Shown here piece after piece: positions 6,654 to 13,371 of a stretch of 13,371 nucleotides of DNA. Positions within the stretch are counted from its first letter, which is position 1, and each line of letters starts with the position of its first letter. Under the pieces are notes generated by a model that made no database searches, was not told where the DNA came from, and worked only from the letters and a program-made list of their open reading frames with translations. Source of the stretch: Desulfatitalea sp. (GTDB lineage Bacteria; Desulfobacterota; Desulfobacteria; Desulfobacterales; Desulfosarcinaceae); contig JABDRH010000645.1 of assembly GCA_013041835.1 (NCBI GenBank), positions 1 through 13,371 on the forward strand, written 5' to 3'. Made by a program: the position numbers and the translations under genes.

Positions 6654-8621
6654 TCAGACAGGATTGTCCTCCAAGACTTTTCGGATGGTTTCGGCCATCT
6701 TCCTCATCGATATGGGTTTCATCAAAAAGGCATTGATGCCGATGCGGTTGGCCTTGTCTTCAGAGATTTTGTGACTGTAGCCGGTGCATAAGATAATCGG
6801 TAGGTCCGGCCTGATTTGTTTCAATTTCATCGCCAGTTGCTCACCGGACATGTGGGGCATGTTCATATCCGTAATCACCAAATCTGCGCAGGCAGGCGTT
6901 TCGGTGAACTGTCTCAATGCCTCCATACTGCTGTTGACGGCGGTGACCCGGTATCCCAAGAGGCTGAGCCGCTGTTGGCTCATCTGTGCAATCGACTGCT
7001 CGTCGTCAATAAACAATATACGCTCGGTTCCTGCCGGCAGTTTGTCGAAGATAGCAACCTCGCTGGCCGATTGTTGCGCGGATAAGGGCAGATAGACGGC
7101 AAACGTCGTGCCCTGCCCCACCATGCTGCTCACCTCGATTTCCCCGCAATGGTTGCGTACGATTCCGAGCACTACCGATAATCCCAAACCACTGCCTTCT
7201 CCAATGCCCTTGGTGGTAAAATAGGGGTCGAAAATTTTTTCCAGTTTATCTGAAGCAATGCCGACGCCCGTATCGGACACCGTTATTTTGAGATAGTCAC
7301 CCGGCTCAAAGGCCTGATGCAAGATGTTGTCGAACTTTTCCATGTGAACGTCGCTGATCTTGACGGTCAGCGTACCGCCATCGCTGTCCATGGCCTGAGC
7401 TGCGTTGGTGAGCAGATTCATGAAAACCTGATGGATTTGAGTCGGCTCGGCCATGACAAAGGAATCGCTCTCCGATATCAGTTCGACTGAAATGGATGCG
7501 GGAATAATGGCTTGAATCAATTTCGTTGTCTCTTTGGCGATGGCGCTTATTTGGGTGGGCTGGATAAGATTTTCCCCCTTGCGCGCGAATGTCAAAATTT
7601 GCTTGACCAACTCTTTGGCCCGTAGACCGGCCCGGTAAACCTCCCTTAAGTTTTCCTCTAGTTGGCTGTTTGCTTTCAAATCAAGCAAGGACAGCTCGAC
7701 ATACCCGAGCACAGATGCCAGTATGTTATTGAAATCATGCGCGATACCACCTGCCAGGGTGCCGATGGCTTCCATTTTGTGAACATGGCGCAATTGGGCG
7801 GCCAAACGGATTCTTTCCCCCTCGGCCAGCTTGCGTGCCGTGATGTCTTCATGGCTGACGACCACATTGCGTTCATTGCCGTTGGGAAATGGCGTCACCT
7901 GTCCCTGAAACCAACGCTTTCCGTCCGGGCTTTCGATGGCGTACTCCAACTCAAAAAGATTTGTTTCCTTCTGCAATACAGCGCGAATGCCATCGGCAAA
8001 TGCTTTTGCACAAGTGGGTGTTGGATTGCCGTCATTTGCGATGTCCCGGCAAGTGTCAAAGTAATTAGAGTGCTCGCCGCTTCGCATGATATGGTCGCCG
8101 TGTTTGGCGGAAAACGCTTTCCAAGCTTTATTGGCCGTCAGGATTCGGCCGGAGGCATCGATGATGGCGATATGCGCCGACAAAGCATCCAGCGTGGATC
8201 TTAAAAAGTGCTCCGATTCACGAATTTTTTCTTCCGCGTAATGCCGTTGTATGGCGTAACGCAGTACTCTGGACAAATGGGAACCGTGGGTTTGCCCTTT
8301 GACCAAAAAATCCTGAGCGCCGCATTGGACCGCCGCCAGTCCCATGCGGTCGTCCTGGTGCCCGGTTAATACAACGATCGGCATCCTTGGGGCCGCTTGG
8401 CGGGTTTGTCGAATGGTCTCGATGCCTTGGCTGTCGGGCAGGTCCAAATCCAGCAACGCCAGATCGGCCTTTTCCCTTTTCAAGTGGGTGACGGCTTCAT
8501 CCAGACGGCCGACCCAGTGCACCGCAAACCCCGAATCGTCTTCTGCCGGGAGCATTTCCTGGATCAATTCGGCGTCGCCGGGGTTGTCTTCAACCAATAG
8601 TATGCGTAAAGGAGGGTTCAT
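6654..8621 (-). CDS. Hybrid histidine kinase, REC-PAS-HisKA-HATPase-REC
   Basis: Soluble hybrid sensor kinase of 655 aa with no membrane segment. Order: N-terminal receiver (about 5-125; acidic E11/D12, phospho-acceptor D58 in LALLDLDLPD, T86, K108); PAS domain (about 137-265, ending VVVSHEDITARKLAE); dimerisation domain with phospho-histidine H295 in GGIAHDFNN; ATPase with N-box N406 (NLLTNAAQA), G1 D450 (DTGVGI) and G2 GEGSGLGLS; C-terminal receiver (about 533-652; D540/E541, D585 in LVITDMNMP, T613, K635). All catalytic residues needed for a phosphorelay are present. A receiver at each end means it can take phosphate from an upstream kinase and pass it within the chain. The ATG overlaps the stop of the upstream response regulator (ATGA), with no good Shine-Dalgarno of its own, so translation is probably coupled. 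No DNA-binding or enzymatic output domain follows. Confidence 0.95.
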   Translation of the reverse strand: MNPPLRILLVEDNPGDAELIQEMLPAEDDSGFAVHWVGRLDEAVTHLKREKADLALLDLDLPDSQGIETIRQTRQAAPRMPIVVLTGHQDDRMGLAAVQCGAQDFLVKGQTHGSHLSRVLRYAIQRHYAEEKIRESEHFLRSTLDALSAHIAIIDASGRILTANKAWKAFSAKHGDHIMRSGEHSNYFDTCRDIANDGNPTPTCAKAFADGIRAVLQKETNLFELEYAIESPDGKRWFQGQVTPFPNGNERNVVVSHEDITARKLAEGERIRLAAQLRHVHKMEAIGTLAGGIAHDFNNILASVLGYVELSLLDLKANSQLEENLREVYRAGLRAKELVKQILTFARKGENLIQPTQISAIAKETTKLIQAIIPASISVELISESDSFVMAEPTQIHQVFMNLLTNAAQAMDSDGGTLTVKISDVHMEKFDNILHQAFEPGDYLKITVSDTGVGIASDKLEKIFDPYFTTKGIGEGSGLGLSVVLGIVRNHCGEIEVSSMVGQGTTFAVYLPLSAQQSASEVAIFDKLPAGTERILFIDDEQSIAQMSQQRLSLLGYRVTAVNSSMEALRQFTETPACADLVITDMNMPHMSGEQLAMKLKQIRPDLPIILCTGYSHKISEDKANRIGINAFLMKPISMRKMAETIRKVLEDNPV

Positions 8622-8628
8622 TTTTTTT
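8618..8628 (-). other. A8 run at the ATGA junction, possible -1 slippage site
   Basis: On the minus strand the regulator gene ends GGT GAA AAA AAA TGA, with the next ATG overlapping its stop. Eight consecutive A residues (8621-8628) precede the stop. A -1 slip there reads AAA ATG AAC into the hybrid kinase frame and gives a REC-REC-PAS-kinase-REC fusion. The sequence is directly visible; use as a programmed frameshift is inference. Confidence 0.3.
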
Positions 8629-9076
8629 CACCATTGGGTGGTAGTGTTACGATACTGAACCAGAATGTTTCGATGTTGCGGACCACTTTAACAAACTGCT
8701 TCAAATCAATGGGTTTGGTGATGTAACAATTGGCGTGCAGGTTGTAGGATTTAAGGATATCTTCCTCGGCACTGGAGGTGGTCAGAATCACCACCGGAAT
8801 GCGTTTTAAATGGCCATCGGCTTTTATGTCGGCCAAAACTTCGCGTCCGTCTTTTTTCGGGAGATTCAAATCCAGCAATATCAAGTCAGGGCGCGGCTTG
8901 TCGGCATATCCATTGGTTTGGTAAAGAAAATTCATGGCCTTTTCGCCATCATCGACGACATAGAGGTTATTGTAAATCTTTGTGGCATCAAAAGCCTCGC
9001 GGGCCAGTTCGACGTCTCCGGGATTGTCTTCCACCAGCAGAATGTCAATGGGTTTTACCATCTTTTGCATTTCCAT
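8618..9076 (-). CDS. Single-domain response regulator, Rcp1 type
   Basis: Receiver-only protein of 152 aa. It shows E16/D17 (LLVEDNPGD), phospho-acceptor D69 (LILLDLNLPKKDG), T99/T100 (VVILTTSS) and K121 (YITKP). The tail FWFSIVTLP is typical of the Rcp1 subfamily, whose members accept phosphate from phytochrome-like kinases of the SHDLQEPL type, exactly the type encoded just upstream. With no output domain it is best seen as a phosphate shuttle, or as a regulator acting by protein contact. The frame stays open far upstream inside the kinase gene; I chose ATG 9074-9076 because AAAGGA lies eight bases before it. The gene overlaps the upstream kinase by 32 bp and the hybrid kinase by 4 bp. Confidence 0.93.
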   Translation of the reverse strand: MEMQKMVKPIDILLVEDNPGDVELAREAFDATKIYNNLYVVDDGEKAMNFLYQTNGYADKPRPDLILLDLNLPKKDGREVLADIKADGHLKRIPVVILTTSSAEEDILKSYNLHANCYITKPIDLKQFVKVVRNIETFWFSIVTLPPNGEKK

Positions 9077-11177
9077 GAACAAAGTCCTTTCTGGGTGCCG
9101 ACCGGTTGAACGATCGTGGGGGGTTGACGGGAATTGTGAAATAAAAGGTCGTGCCATGCCCCGGCGCAGATTCGAACCATATACGCCCGCCGTGACGTTC
9201 GATGATGCGTTTGCACAAGGCCAGCCCGATGCCGGTGCCGGGATACGCTTTGCGGGTATGCAGCCGCTGAAAAATCTCAAAGACCCTGTCCTTGTACTTT
9301 GAATCAATGCCAATGCCGTTATCCTTGACGCTAAAGCGGTAATGGCCGTTCTGGCGTTGCGCGGAGATATGGATATGAGGGACAGCGTGTTTACTGCAAA
9401 ATTTGATGCCATTGCCGATAAGATTCTGGAATACCTGAATTAGTTGAAATTGATCGCTTTGAACCGTCGGCAGGTCATCGGTGGTTACCAAAGCCCCCGT
9501 TTCATCGATGATGGTTTTCAGATTCACAATGGCGTGGCCCAGTGCGCAGTGGGTGTCCACTTGTTCAAATGTCTGCGCATGTGTTTCCACCCTGGAAAAG
9601 GCGAGCAAATCTTGTATCAGGACCTGCATCCTTGAAGCACCGTCCACCGCATAGTGAATATATCGATGTGCTTTTTCATCCAATTGCTCTTCGTATCGCT
9701 CGGCCAATAGTTGAGTGTAGCTGGCCACCATGCGCAACGGTTCCTGCAAGTCGTGAGATGCCACATAGGCAAATTGTTTGAGATCCTCATTGGATCGCTT
9801 GAGCGCGGTAATGGCGTTTTCACGTTCCAGTTCGGTTTTTTTGCGTTCGGTGATGTCACGCACAATAGACCACATGCCAATGGGGGTGTTCTCTTCATCG
9901 GTCATCAGAAAAGTCCGTAATTCGGCGGCAAAGGTACTGCCGTCGGCTCGGGCATACTCCTTTTCGTATACTTCGGAACCGCCATTGGCGACAACTTGTA
10001 CTTCCCGGATGTGGCTATCGGCGGCGCGCCACTTGACAGGCGTCAAGTCTGTTTCCTTCATGGCCAGCAATTGTTTACCGTCATGGCCAATCATTTGCTG
10101 GAACGCAGGGTTGGTATTGACGATCCGGCCGGTCATGTCTGTTTGTAAAAATGCGTCCCACATGGTTTCGTGCAGGCGCCGATACCGGATTTCACTTTCC
10201 CTTAACGCGGCTTCGCTCTCGAGTTGTTTGTTCAGCAATCGATTCACCAGGACCCCCCCGGTCAGGCAGGTGAAAATGAACGCTGTGCGGGCAAACAGAT
10301 CCGGGGAAGCGACATTGAACAAAATGGAATCCAACAGATTTTCCGGTGACCGAAAGATCAAAAACCGCAAGTGCTCACGAAACTTATAGTAATCCACCAA
10401 ACCGTCGATGATCCAGAACATCAAGCCGAATAACAGGGCGGCACTGATCACGTAGCCGGTGGTGCGTCGTCCCGGGTACTGTTTTAGCCTAAGCAACCTG
10501 CGGGTTGGGCCCAGGTTGAGCAGGATATCGGCCACCAGCAACACGATGTAGCCATTGACAGCCTGCTCGGCGGCCAAGAAATGAATCATGTCGAACAGTT
10601 GCGCTTCGGCGGCCTCCTGCAACACCCATGGTGGTGGTTGCCATCGAAGCACGCTGTACAATAGCGTATAAAGGGCTGCCGTGTTGACTAGGCGAAAGGG
10701 AATTTCAGTCAAGTAAGGATTCAGCCTTGGGAAACGGCGCTTTGTCAAATATTCGGAACACCATCCATGCCAGACGATCCAGAGGGTCAATGCCGGCACG
10801 ATAATAAATGGCACCAACCCGTTTTGCGGCAGCATTGTAAACCACAGGGTTTGACAACCCAGCCCCAATGTGGCTGATATCAGCCCGTACTTCCAGCCCC
10901 AGGCAAGGGCGACCACCATGGGAAATATAAGGCCAAAATACAGCTTGACCTCAAACGGTGGAAAGTCAAACGAGATGCTTTGAAAATTGACCCCAAAGCC
11001 GACCAGCCCCATCCCTATGGATACGAGGACGCGATACCCCGCTTGGTTCGTAATAATTCGTTTGGCGGCTGAAAATGCATCACCGAAAGACCACGAAGAT
11101 TTCTTGGCAGCAACAAAACCTGTTCCCAAAGCCATCCTCTGGGCCGACACAGGAGGTTCATTGCATGTTAGTGCCAT
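9045..11177 (-). CDS. Membrane PAS histidine kinase with multi-spanning N-terminus
   Basis: Sensor kinase of 710 aa. Residues about 45-315 hold roughly seven to eight hydrophobic segments (for example 47-65, 79-93, 97-117, 121-139, 200-222, 240-260, 296-312), with a non-membrane stretch at about 261-290; I do not recognise the family with confidence. A PAS domain follows (about 330-445; GRIVNTNPAFQQMIG, ending WSIVRDITERKKTE), then a phytochrome-type dimerisation domain with H475 (YVASHDLQEPLRM) and an ATPase domain with N589 (QNLIGNGIKF), D619 (KDNGIGI) and GTGIGLAL. Catalytic residues are complete. The ATG at 11177 has CGGAG six bases upstream. The gene lies 160 bp after the substrate-binding protein gene and its end overlaps the response regulator by 32 bp. 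The likely signal is the state of the adjacent periplasmic binding protein; this is inferred from context. Confidence 0.93.
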   Translation of the reverse strand: MALTCNEPPVSAQRMALGTGFVAAKKSSWSFGDAFSAAKRIITNQAGYRVLVSIGMGLVGFGVNFQSISFDFPPFEVKLYFGLIFPMVVALAWGWKYGLISATLGLGCQTLWFTMLPQNGLVPFIIVPALTLWIVWHGWCSEYLTKRRFPRLNPYLTEIPFRLVNTAALYTLLYSVLRWQPPPWVLQEAAEAQLFDMIHFLAAEQAVNGYIVLLVADILLNLGPTRRLLRLKQYPGRRTTGYVISAALLFGLMFWIIDGLVDYYKFREHLRFLIFRSPENLLDSILFNVASPDLFARTAFIFTCLTGGVLVNRLLNKQLESEAALRESEIRYRRLHETMWDAFLQTDMTGRIVNTNPAFQQMIGHDGKQLLAMKETDLTPVKWRAADSHIREVQVVANGGSEVYEKEYARADGSTFAAELRTFLMTDEENTPIGMWSIVRDITERKKTELERENAITALKRSNEDLKQFAYVASHDLQEPLRMVASYTQLLAERYEEQLDEKAHRYIHYAVDGASRMQVLIQDLLAFSRVETHAQTFEQVDTHCALGHAIVNLKTIIDETGALVTTDDLPTVQSDQFQLIQVFQNLIGNGIKFCSKHAVPHIHISAQRQNGHYRFSVKDNGIGIDSKYKDRVFEIFQRLHTRKAYPGTGIGLALCKRIIERHGGRIWFESAPGHGTTFYFTIPVNPPRSFNRSAPRKDFVHGNAKDGKTH
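9085..9090 (-). promoter_or_regulatory. Ribosome binding site that decides the response regulator start
   Basis: AAAGGA on the minus strand, eight bases before ATG 9074-9076, lying within the 3' end of the kinase gene. In-frame ATGs at 9070 and 9061 are further away, so the 152-aa form beginning MEMQKMVKP is preferred. Confidence 0.6.
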
Positions 11178-11337
11178 GTTACTCTCCGAGTGAATTTAGC
11201 ATTGCGAATTACGCCATGATCCCAATGGACGGGAATGTCTGCATGTATCTTTGTTGCCGCGTTTGCTTTTTTCCATCGAAACGTGTTGGAATTGCTACTC
11301 AGGAGGGCAAGTGTTGCTGGTCATCAGCAGGGAAGCG

Positions 11338-12489
11338 CTATTCGTAGATTTCATCGGCCACTTTCATCAAACCTTTTGGCGGCACGAAACCGATCTCCTT
11401 AGCGGTTTTCAGGTTAATGGCGATTTTTTTCGGATCTTCAAATATCTGGTTTAATTCCCCGGGGGAAGCACCGTTTAATATTTTTGCCATCATTTTTGCG
11501 TGATACATTCCGATGGGTTGAAACCCACCCCTGGAAATGCTCAATAGAACACCATGGCGAACTTCCTGGGGACCGCGTTGAGACCAGATTGGAATTTTGT
11601 GATGGATCAGGGGCGCCAAACTATCATCAATTGTCTCTAAATCGACCCCCTGGTGAACCGTCAAATACAATGCGTCGATTCGGTCTGCAAGCTGGCGGTG
11701 ACACTGTTTAAGGCGTTGAAAACTGACGTGCTTCGGTGTCCCGGACCAAGGGGCTTCGCAGGTTACCAGGTCAAAGCCGCGTTGATCCGCCACTAAACGG
11801 ATATCATCAATTGCGGCATAAATTCTTCCCTCTTTTGAATTTTCATAAACGATTCCCAAACGCTTGAAACCGATAATGTCATGGAACAGTCGGATTTGCC
11901 GAATGTACCGAAACGGATCGCACCTGGCATGGACATGATTAAATCCGGAGTAGGATGCGCTTTTAACTATGCCGGACTTGACCGGGTCGCTGGCGGAAAC
12001 CACCATCACGGGGACCGAATGGTGGTTGTTGGCCAGGTCCTGACCGGCCCATGTCCCCATGGCGATGATGAAATCCACCTGTTTGTTTTGCAGTTTCTTG
12101 ATAAGGGTGGATCGGTTTTGCTCTCTGAGCTTGCTGTCCCAATTGGCTGTGTAATAGCTTTGAGGGTCAAATGTCAGATAGTTGCTTTTTGCCTTGGACA
12201 AGGCCTTCCAAACGGCTCTTGAATCACCGGCGTCGGTTGGGTTCAACGCCATTGTTTTGTCGATCCAACCCAGATTGAGCAGTCCCTTGACGATGGCTTT
12301 CAAATTCGCCGGATAGTTGATATAGGGTCCACCCTCGTAATAGCCAATGCGCCACTTATCGCCATCATTGGTCGTCGGGGTCGTCGGGTACCAATCCGAT
12401 CCGTTCGCCTCGCCCATCATATTAAGTAGCAAGGCCAAGCCGAGAAGGCCAATCATCAAGATTTGAGGTCTGAATCCAACGCAGGGCAT
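11338..12489 (-). CDS. Periplasmic ABC-type substrate-binding protein (TrpX/COG2984-like)
   Basis: Exported binding protein of 383 aa. The first 30 residues form a signal peptide: basic/polar start, hydrophobic core about 10-25, small residues near GEANG; there is no lipobox cysteine. The segment FIIAMGTWAGQDLANN at about 140-155, followed by VPVMVVSASDPVKSGIV at 159-175, matches the hinge region of the ABC_sub_bind family (PF04392; TrpX relatives), and KRLGIVYENSKEG (209-221) matches the second-lobe opening. This family is known to bind small molecules such as amino acids. No ABC permease or ATPase gene adjoins; the next genes are a membrane kinase, a regulator and a hybrid kinase, so a sensory role is more likely than transport. 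The start has AAGGAG five bases upstream and a candidate promoter about 185 bases upstream. Confidence 0.88.
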   Translation of the reverse strand: MPCVGFRPQILMIGLLGLALLLNMMGEANGSDWYPTTPTTNDGDKWRIGYYEGGPYINYPANLKAIVKGLLNLGWIDKTMALNPTDAGDSRAVWKALSKAKSNYLTFDPQSYYTANWDSKLREQNRSTLIKKLQNKQVDFIIAMGTWAGQDLANNHHSVPVMVVSASDPVKSGIVKSASYSGFNHVHARCDPFRYIRQIRLFHDIIGFKRLGIVYENSKEGRIYAAIDDIRLVADQRGFDLVTCEAPWSGTPKHVSFQRLKQCHRQLADRIDALYLTVHQGVDLETIDDSLAPLIHHKIPIWSQRGPQEVRHGVLLSISRGGFQPIGMYHAKMMAKILNGASPGELNQIFEDPKKIAINLKTAKEIGFVPPKGLMKVADEIYE

Positions 12490-12670
12490 GGTTGCTCCTT
12501 AACCGTAGCCATACGATCGATTTTCAGTTAGACTTCAATGCGTGAACACCAATACAACTGCTAAAAGACAAGGCCGTATCGCACATCGTGGTAACGGATC
12601 GGTCCAGCTGCATAGGTGAAAGAACGAGAGGGTACAAAAAGCATCCAGTTCAGATGATATGGTCAATTTC

Positions 12671-12699
12671 AGGCTATCAAAACCCGTGAAATCTGTCAA
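12671..12699 (-). promoter_or_regulatory. Candidate sigma-70 promoter of the signalling operon
   Basis: On the minus strand, a perfect -35 TTGACA (12694-12699), 17 bases of spacing, then TAGCCT (12671-12676), which shares TA and the final T with the -10 consensus. Transcription would start near 12664 and give a leader of about 175 bases before the binding-protein ATG. It lies only about 33 bases after the nitroreductase stop, where seven T residues occur without a real hairpin. The leader itself (12490-12660) shows no gene or clear structure. Confidence 0.42.
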
Positions 12700-12731
12700 A
12701 TCCTCAAAAAAATTGCATCATTAAGGTCTGC

Positions 12732-13361
12732 TTAGCGGCCGAAAAACTTTTTGATATCATCCTCACTTCTGAAATCGCTGGCAGAACACTTGTTGTAGTG
12801 AACCATTTCACGGGCCTCTCTCATGGACTTGGCAGGGGCAGGACCATCCGGATGCCCCAGGGCGATCATGGCAAAGCTTTCCAAGTATTCCGGGATGTCG
12901 AGCAATTTTTTGATCGGGTTGGCCACAGCAGGCATTCCTGCCACAGACATCCACTGGGCGCCTAGTCCCAGTGTGGTCGCGGCCAAGAGCATGTTGTAAA
13001 AACCCAAAGTCATGTTGGCGCTTGAAATGCCACGCCATAAGGCGTCATCCATGGGTGGCATATACTTTTTAATGCGGCTATCGGCAAAAAGCAGAATGAA
13101 AACGGGCGCGTTGGCGAAATCCAACGGACCATATGGCCTGGCCGGCATGTTTTTCATCATTTCTTCCAGCGCCTTGGCGATGACACCGGCCACATCGTCT
13201 TTCAATTTCGCATCCTTGACCACAACCACTTCCCAAGGTTGTGTGTTCATGCCGGAAGGGGCCCAGCGAACGCACTCGACGATCTTTTCAATGGCCTCGT
13301 CTTCTATGGGATCGGTCTTGAATGCACGGATGCTCCGTCGTTTCTTGAACAATTCAAGCAC
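12732..13361 (-). CDS. Nitroreductase-family flavoprotein
   Basis: Cytoplasmic FMN-dependent oxidoreductase of 209 aa. The N-terminal KKRRSIRAFKTDPI and WAPSGMNTQPWEVVVV (33-48) are the two conserved FMN-contact blocks of the nitroreductase fold; the C-terminal FAMIALGHPDGPAPAKSMR is the usual last strand and tail. Members reduce nitroaromatics, quinones or other flavin-accessible substrates with NAD(P)H; the natural substrate cannot be told here. The assigned start is GTG at 13359-13361, ten bases from the window edge. The frame stays open to the edge (residues D-E-S just before), so a start outside the window is possible. It is the first gene in the window by transcription and is separated from the binding-protein gene by 242 bp with a separate candidate promoter. 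Confidence 0.88.
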   Translation of the reverse strand: MLELFKKRRSIRAFKTDPIEDEAIEKIVECVRWAPSGMNTQPWEVVVVKDAKLKDDVAGVIAKALEEMMKNMPARPYGPLDFANAPVFILLFADSRIKKYMPPMDDALWRGISSANMTLGFYNMLLAATTLGLGAQWMSVAGMPAVANPIKKLLDIPEYLESFAMIALGHPDGPAPAKSMREAREMVHYNKCSASDFRSEDDIKKFFGR

Positions 13362-13371
13362 GCTTTCATCC

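Noticed and set aside
9077..9412. N-terminal extension of the response regulator frame into the kinase gene
   Set aside because: The extension only shadows the kinase ATPase domain; the receiver fold begins right after ATG 9076, which has a good Shine-Dalgarno.
11196..11276. A 26-codon minus-strand frame between the binding-protein and kinase genes
   Set aside because: No ribosome binding site, no recognisable sequence and a length expected by chance.
11315..11329. Small hairpin TGCTG-GTCAT-CAGCA just after the binding-protein gene
   Set aside because: Only a 5-bp stem with no T-run, so not supported as a terminator; a short stem like this is common by chance.

Overview
All genes in this window lie on the minus strand, so transcription runs from right to left. 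The window holds the 5' part of a molybdenum-nitrogenase (nif) operon and, upstream of it, a membrane signalling cluster. The gene order nifH-nifI1-nifI2-nifD-nifK-nifE places two PII-like genes between nifH and nifD. NifD is long (558 aa) and NifK is short (459 aa, no N-terminal extension). This is the arrangement known from methanogens, clostridia and sulfate-reducing Desulfobacterota (nitrogenase cluster II/III). Together with the hybrid histidine kinases and the moderately high GC content, it suggests an anaerobic, Desulfosarcina/Desulfobacter-like desulfobacterium. That assignment is an inference.

Region by region. Positions 1-5063 carry nifE (5' end only, cut by the window edge), nifK, nifD, nifI2, nifI1 and nifH. 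They are tightly spaced with good Shine-Dalgarno sequences, and nifI1 and nifI2 overlap by 4 bp. All cofactor and cluster ligands that I could place are present. Positions 5064-5317 are the nifH leader. It holds a 32-bp near-perfect dyad, a second copy of the dyad core close to nifH, and a weak sigma-54-like element. Positions 5318-6160 encode a GNAT-type acetyltransferase of unknown substrate. Positions 6176-6653 are non-coding, with two hairpin-forming repeats and a 20-codon reading frame that runs in frame up to the acetyltransferase reading frame.

Positions 6654-12489 form a signalling operon. In transcription order it encodes a periplasmic ABC-type substrate-binding protein with no permease or ATPase, a multi-spanning membrane PAS histidine kinase, a single-domain Rcp1-type response regulator, and a hybrid kinase (REC-PAS-HisKA-HATPase-REC). 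The regulator and hybrid kinase genes meet at an ATGA overlap preceded by eight A residues, where a -1 slip would fuse the two proteins. Positions 12490-12731 hold a candidate sigma-70 promoter. Positions 12732-13361 encode a nitroreductase-family flavoprotein.

How they work together. NifH (Fe protein) delivers electrons to NifDK, NifE is part of the FeMo-cofactor scaffold, and NifI1/NifI2 reversibly inhibit nitrogenase in response to 2-oxoglutarate and energy status. The binding protein, kinase, regulator and hybrid kinase look like a ligand-sensing phosphorelay without its own DNA-binding output. Nothing in the sequence proves that it controls nif.
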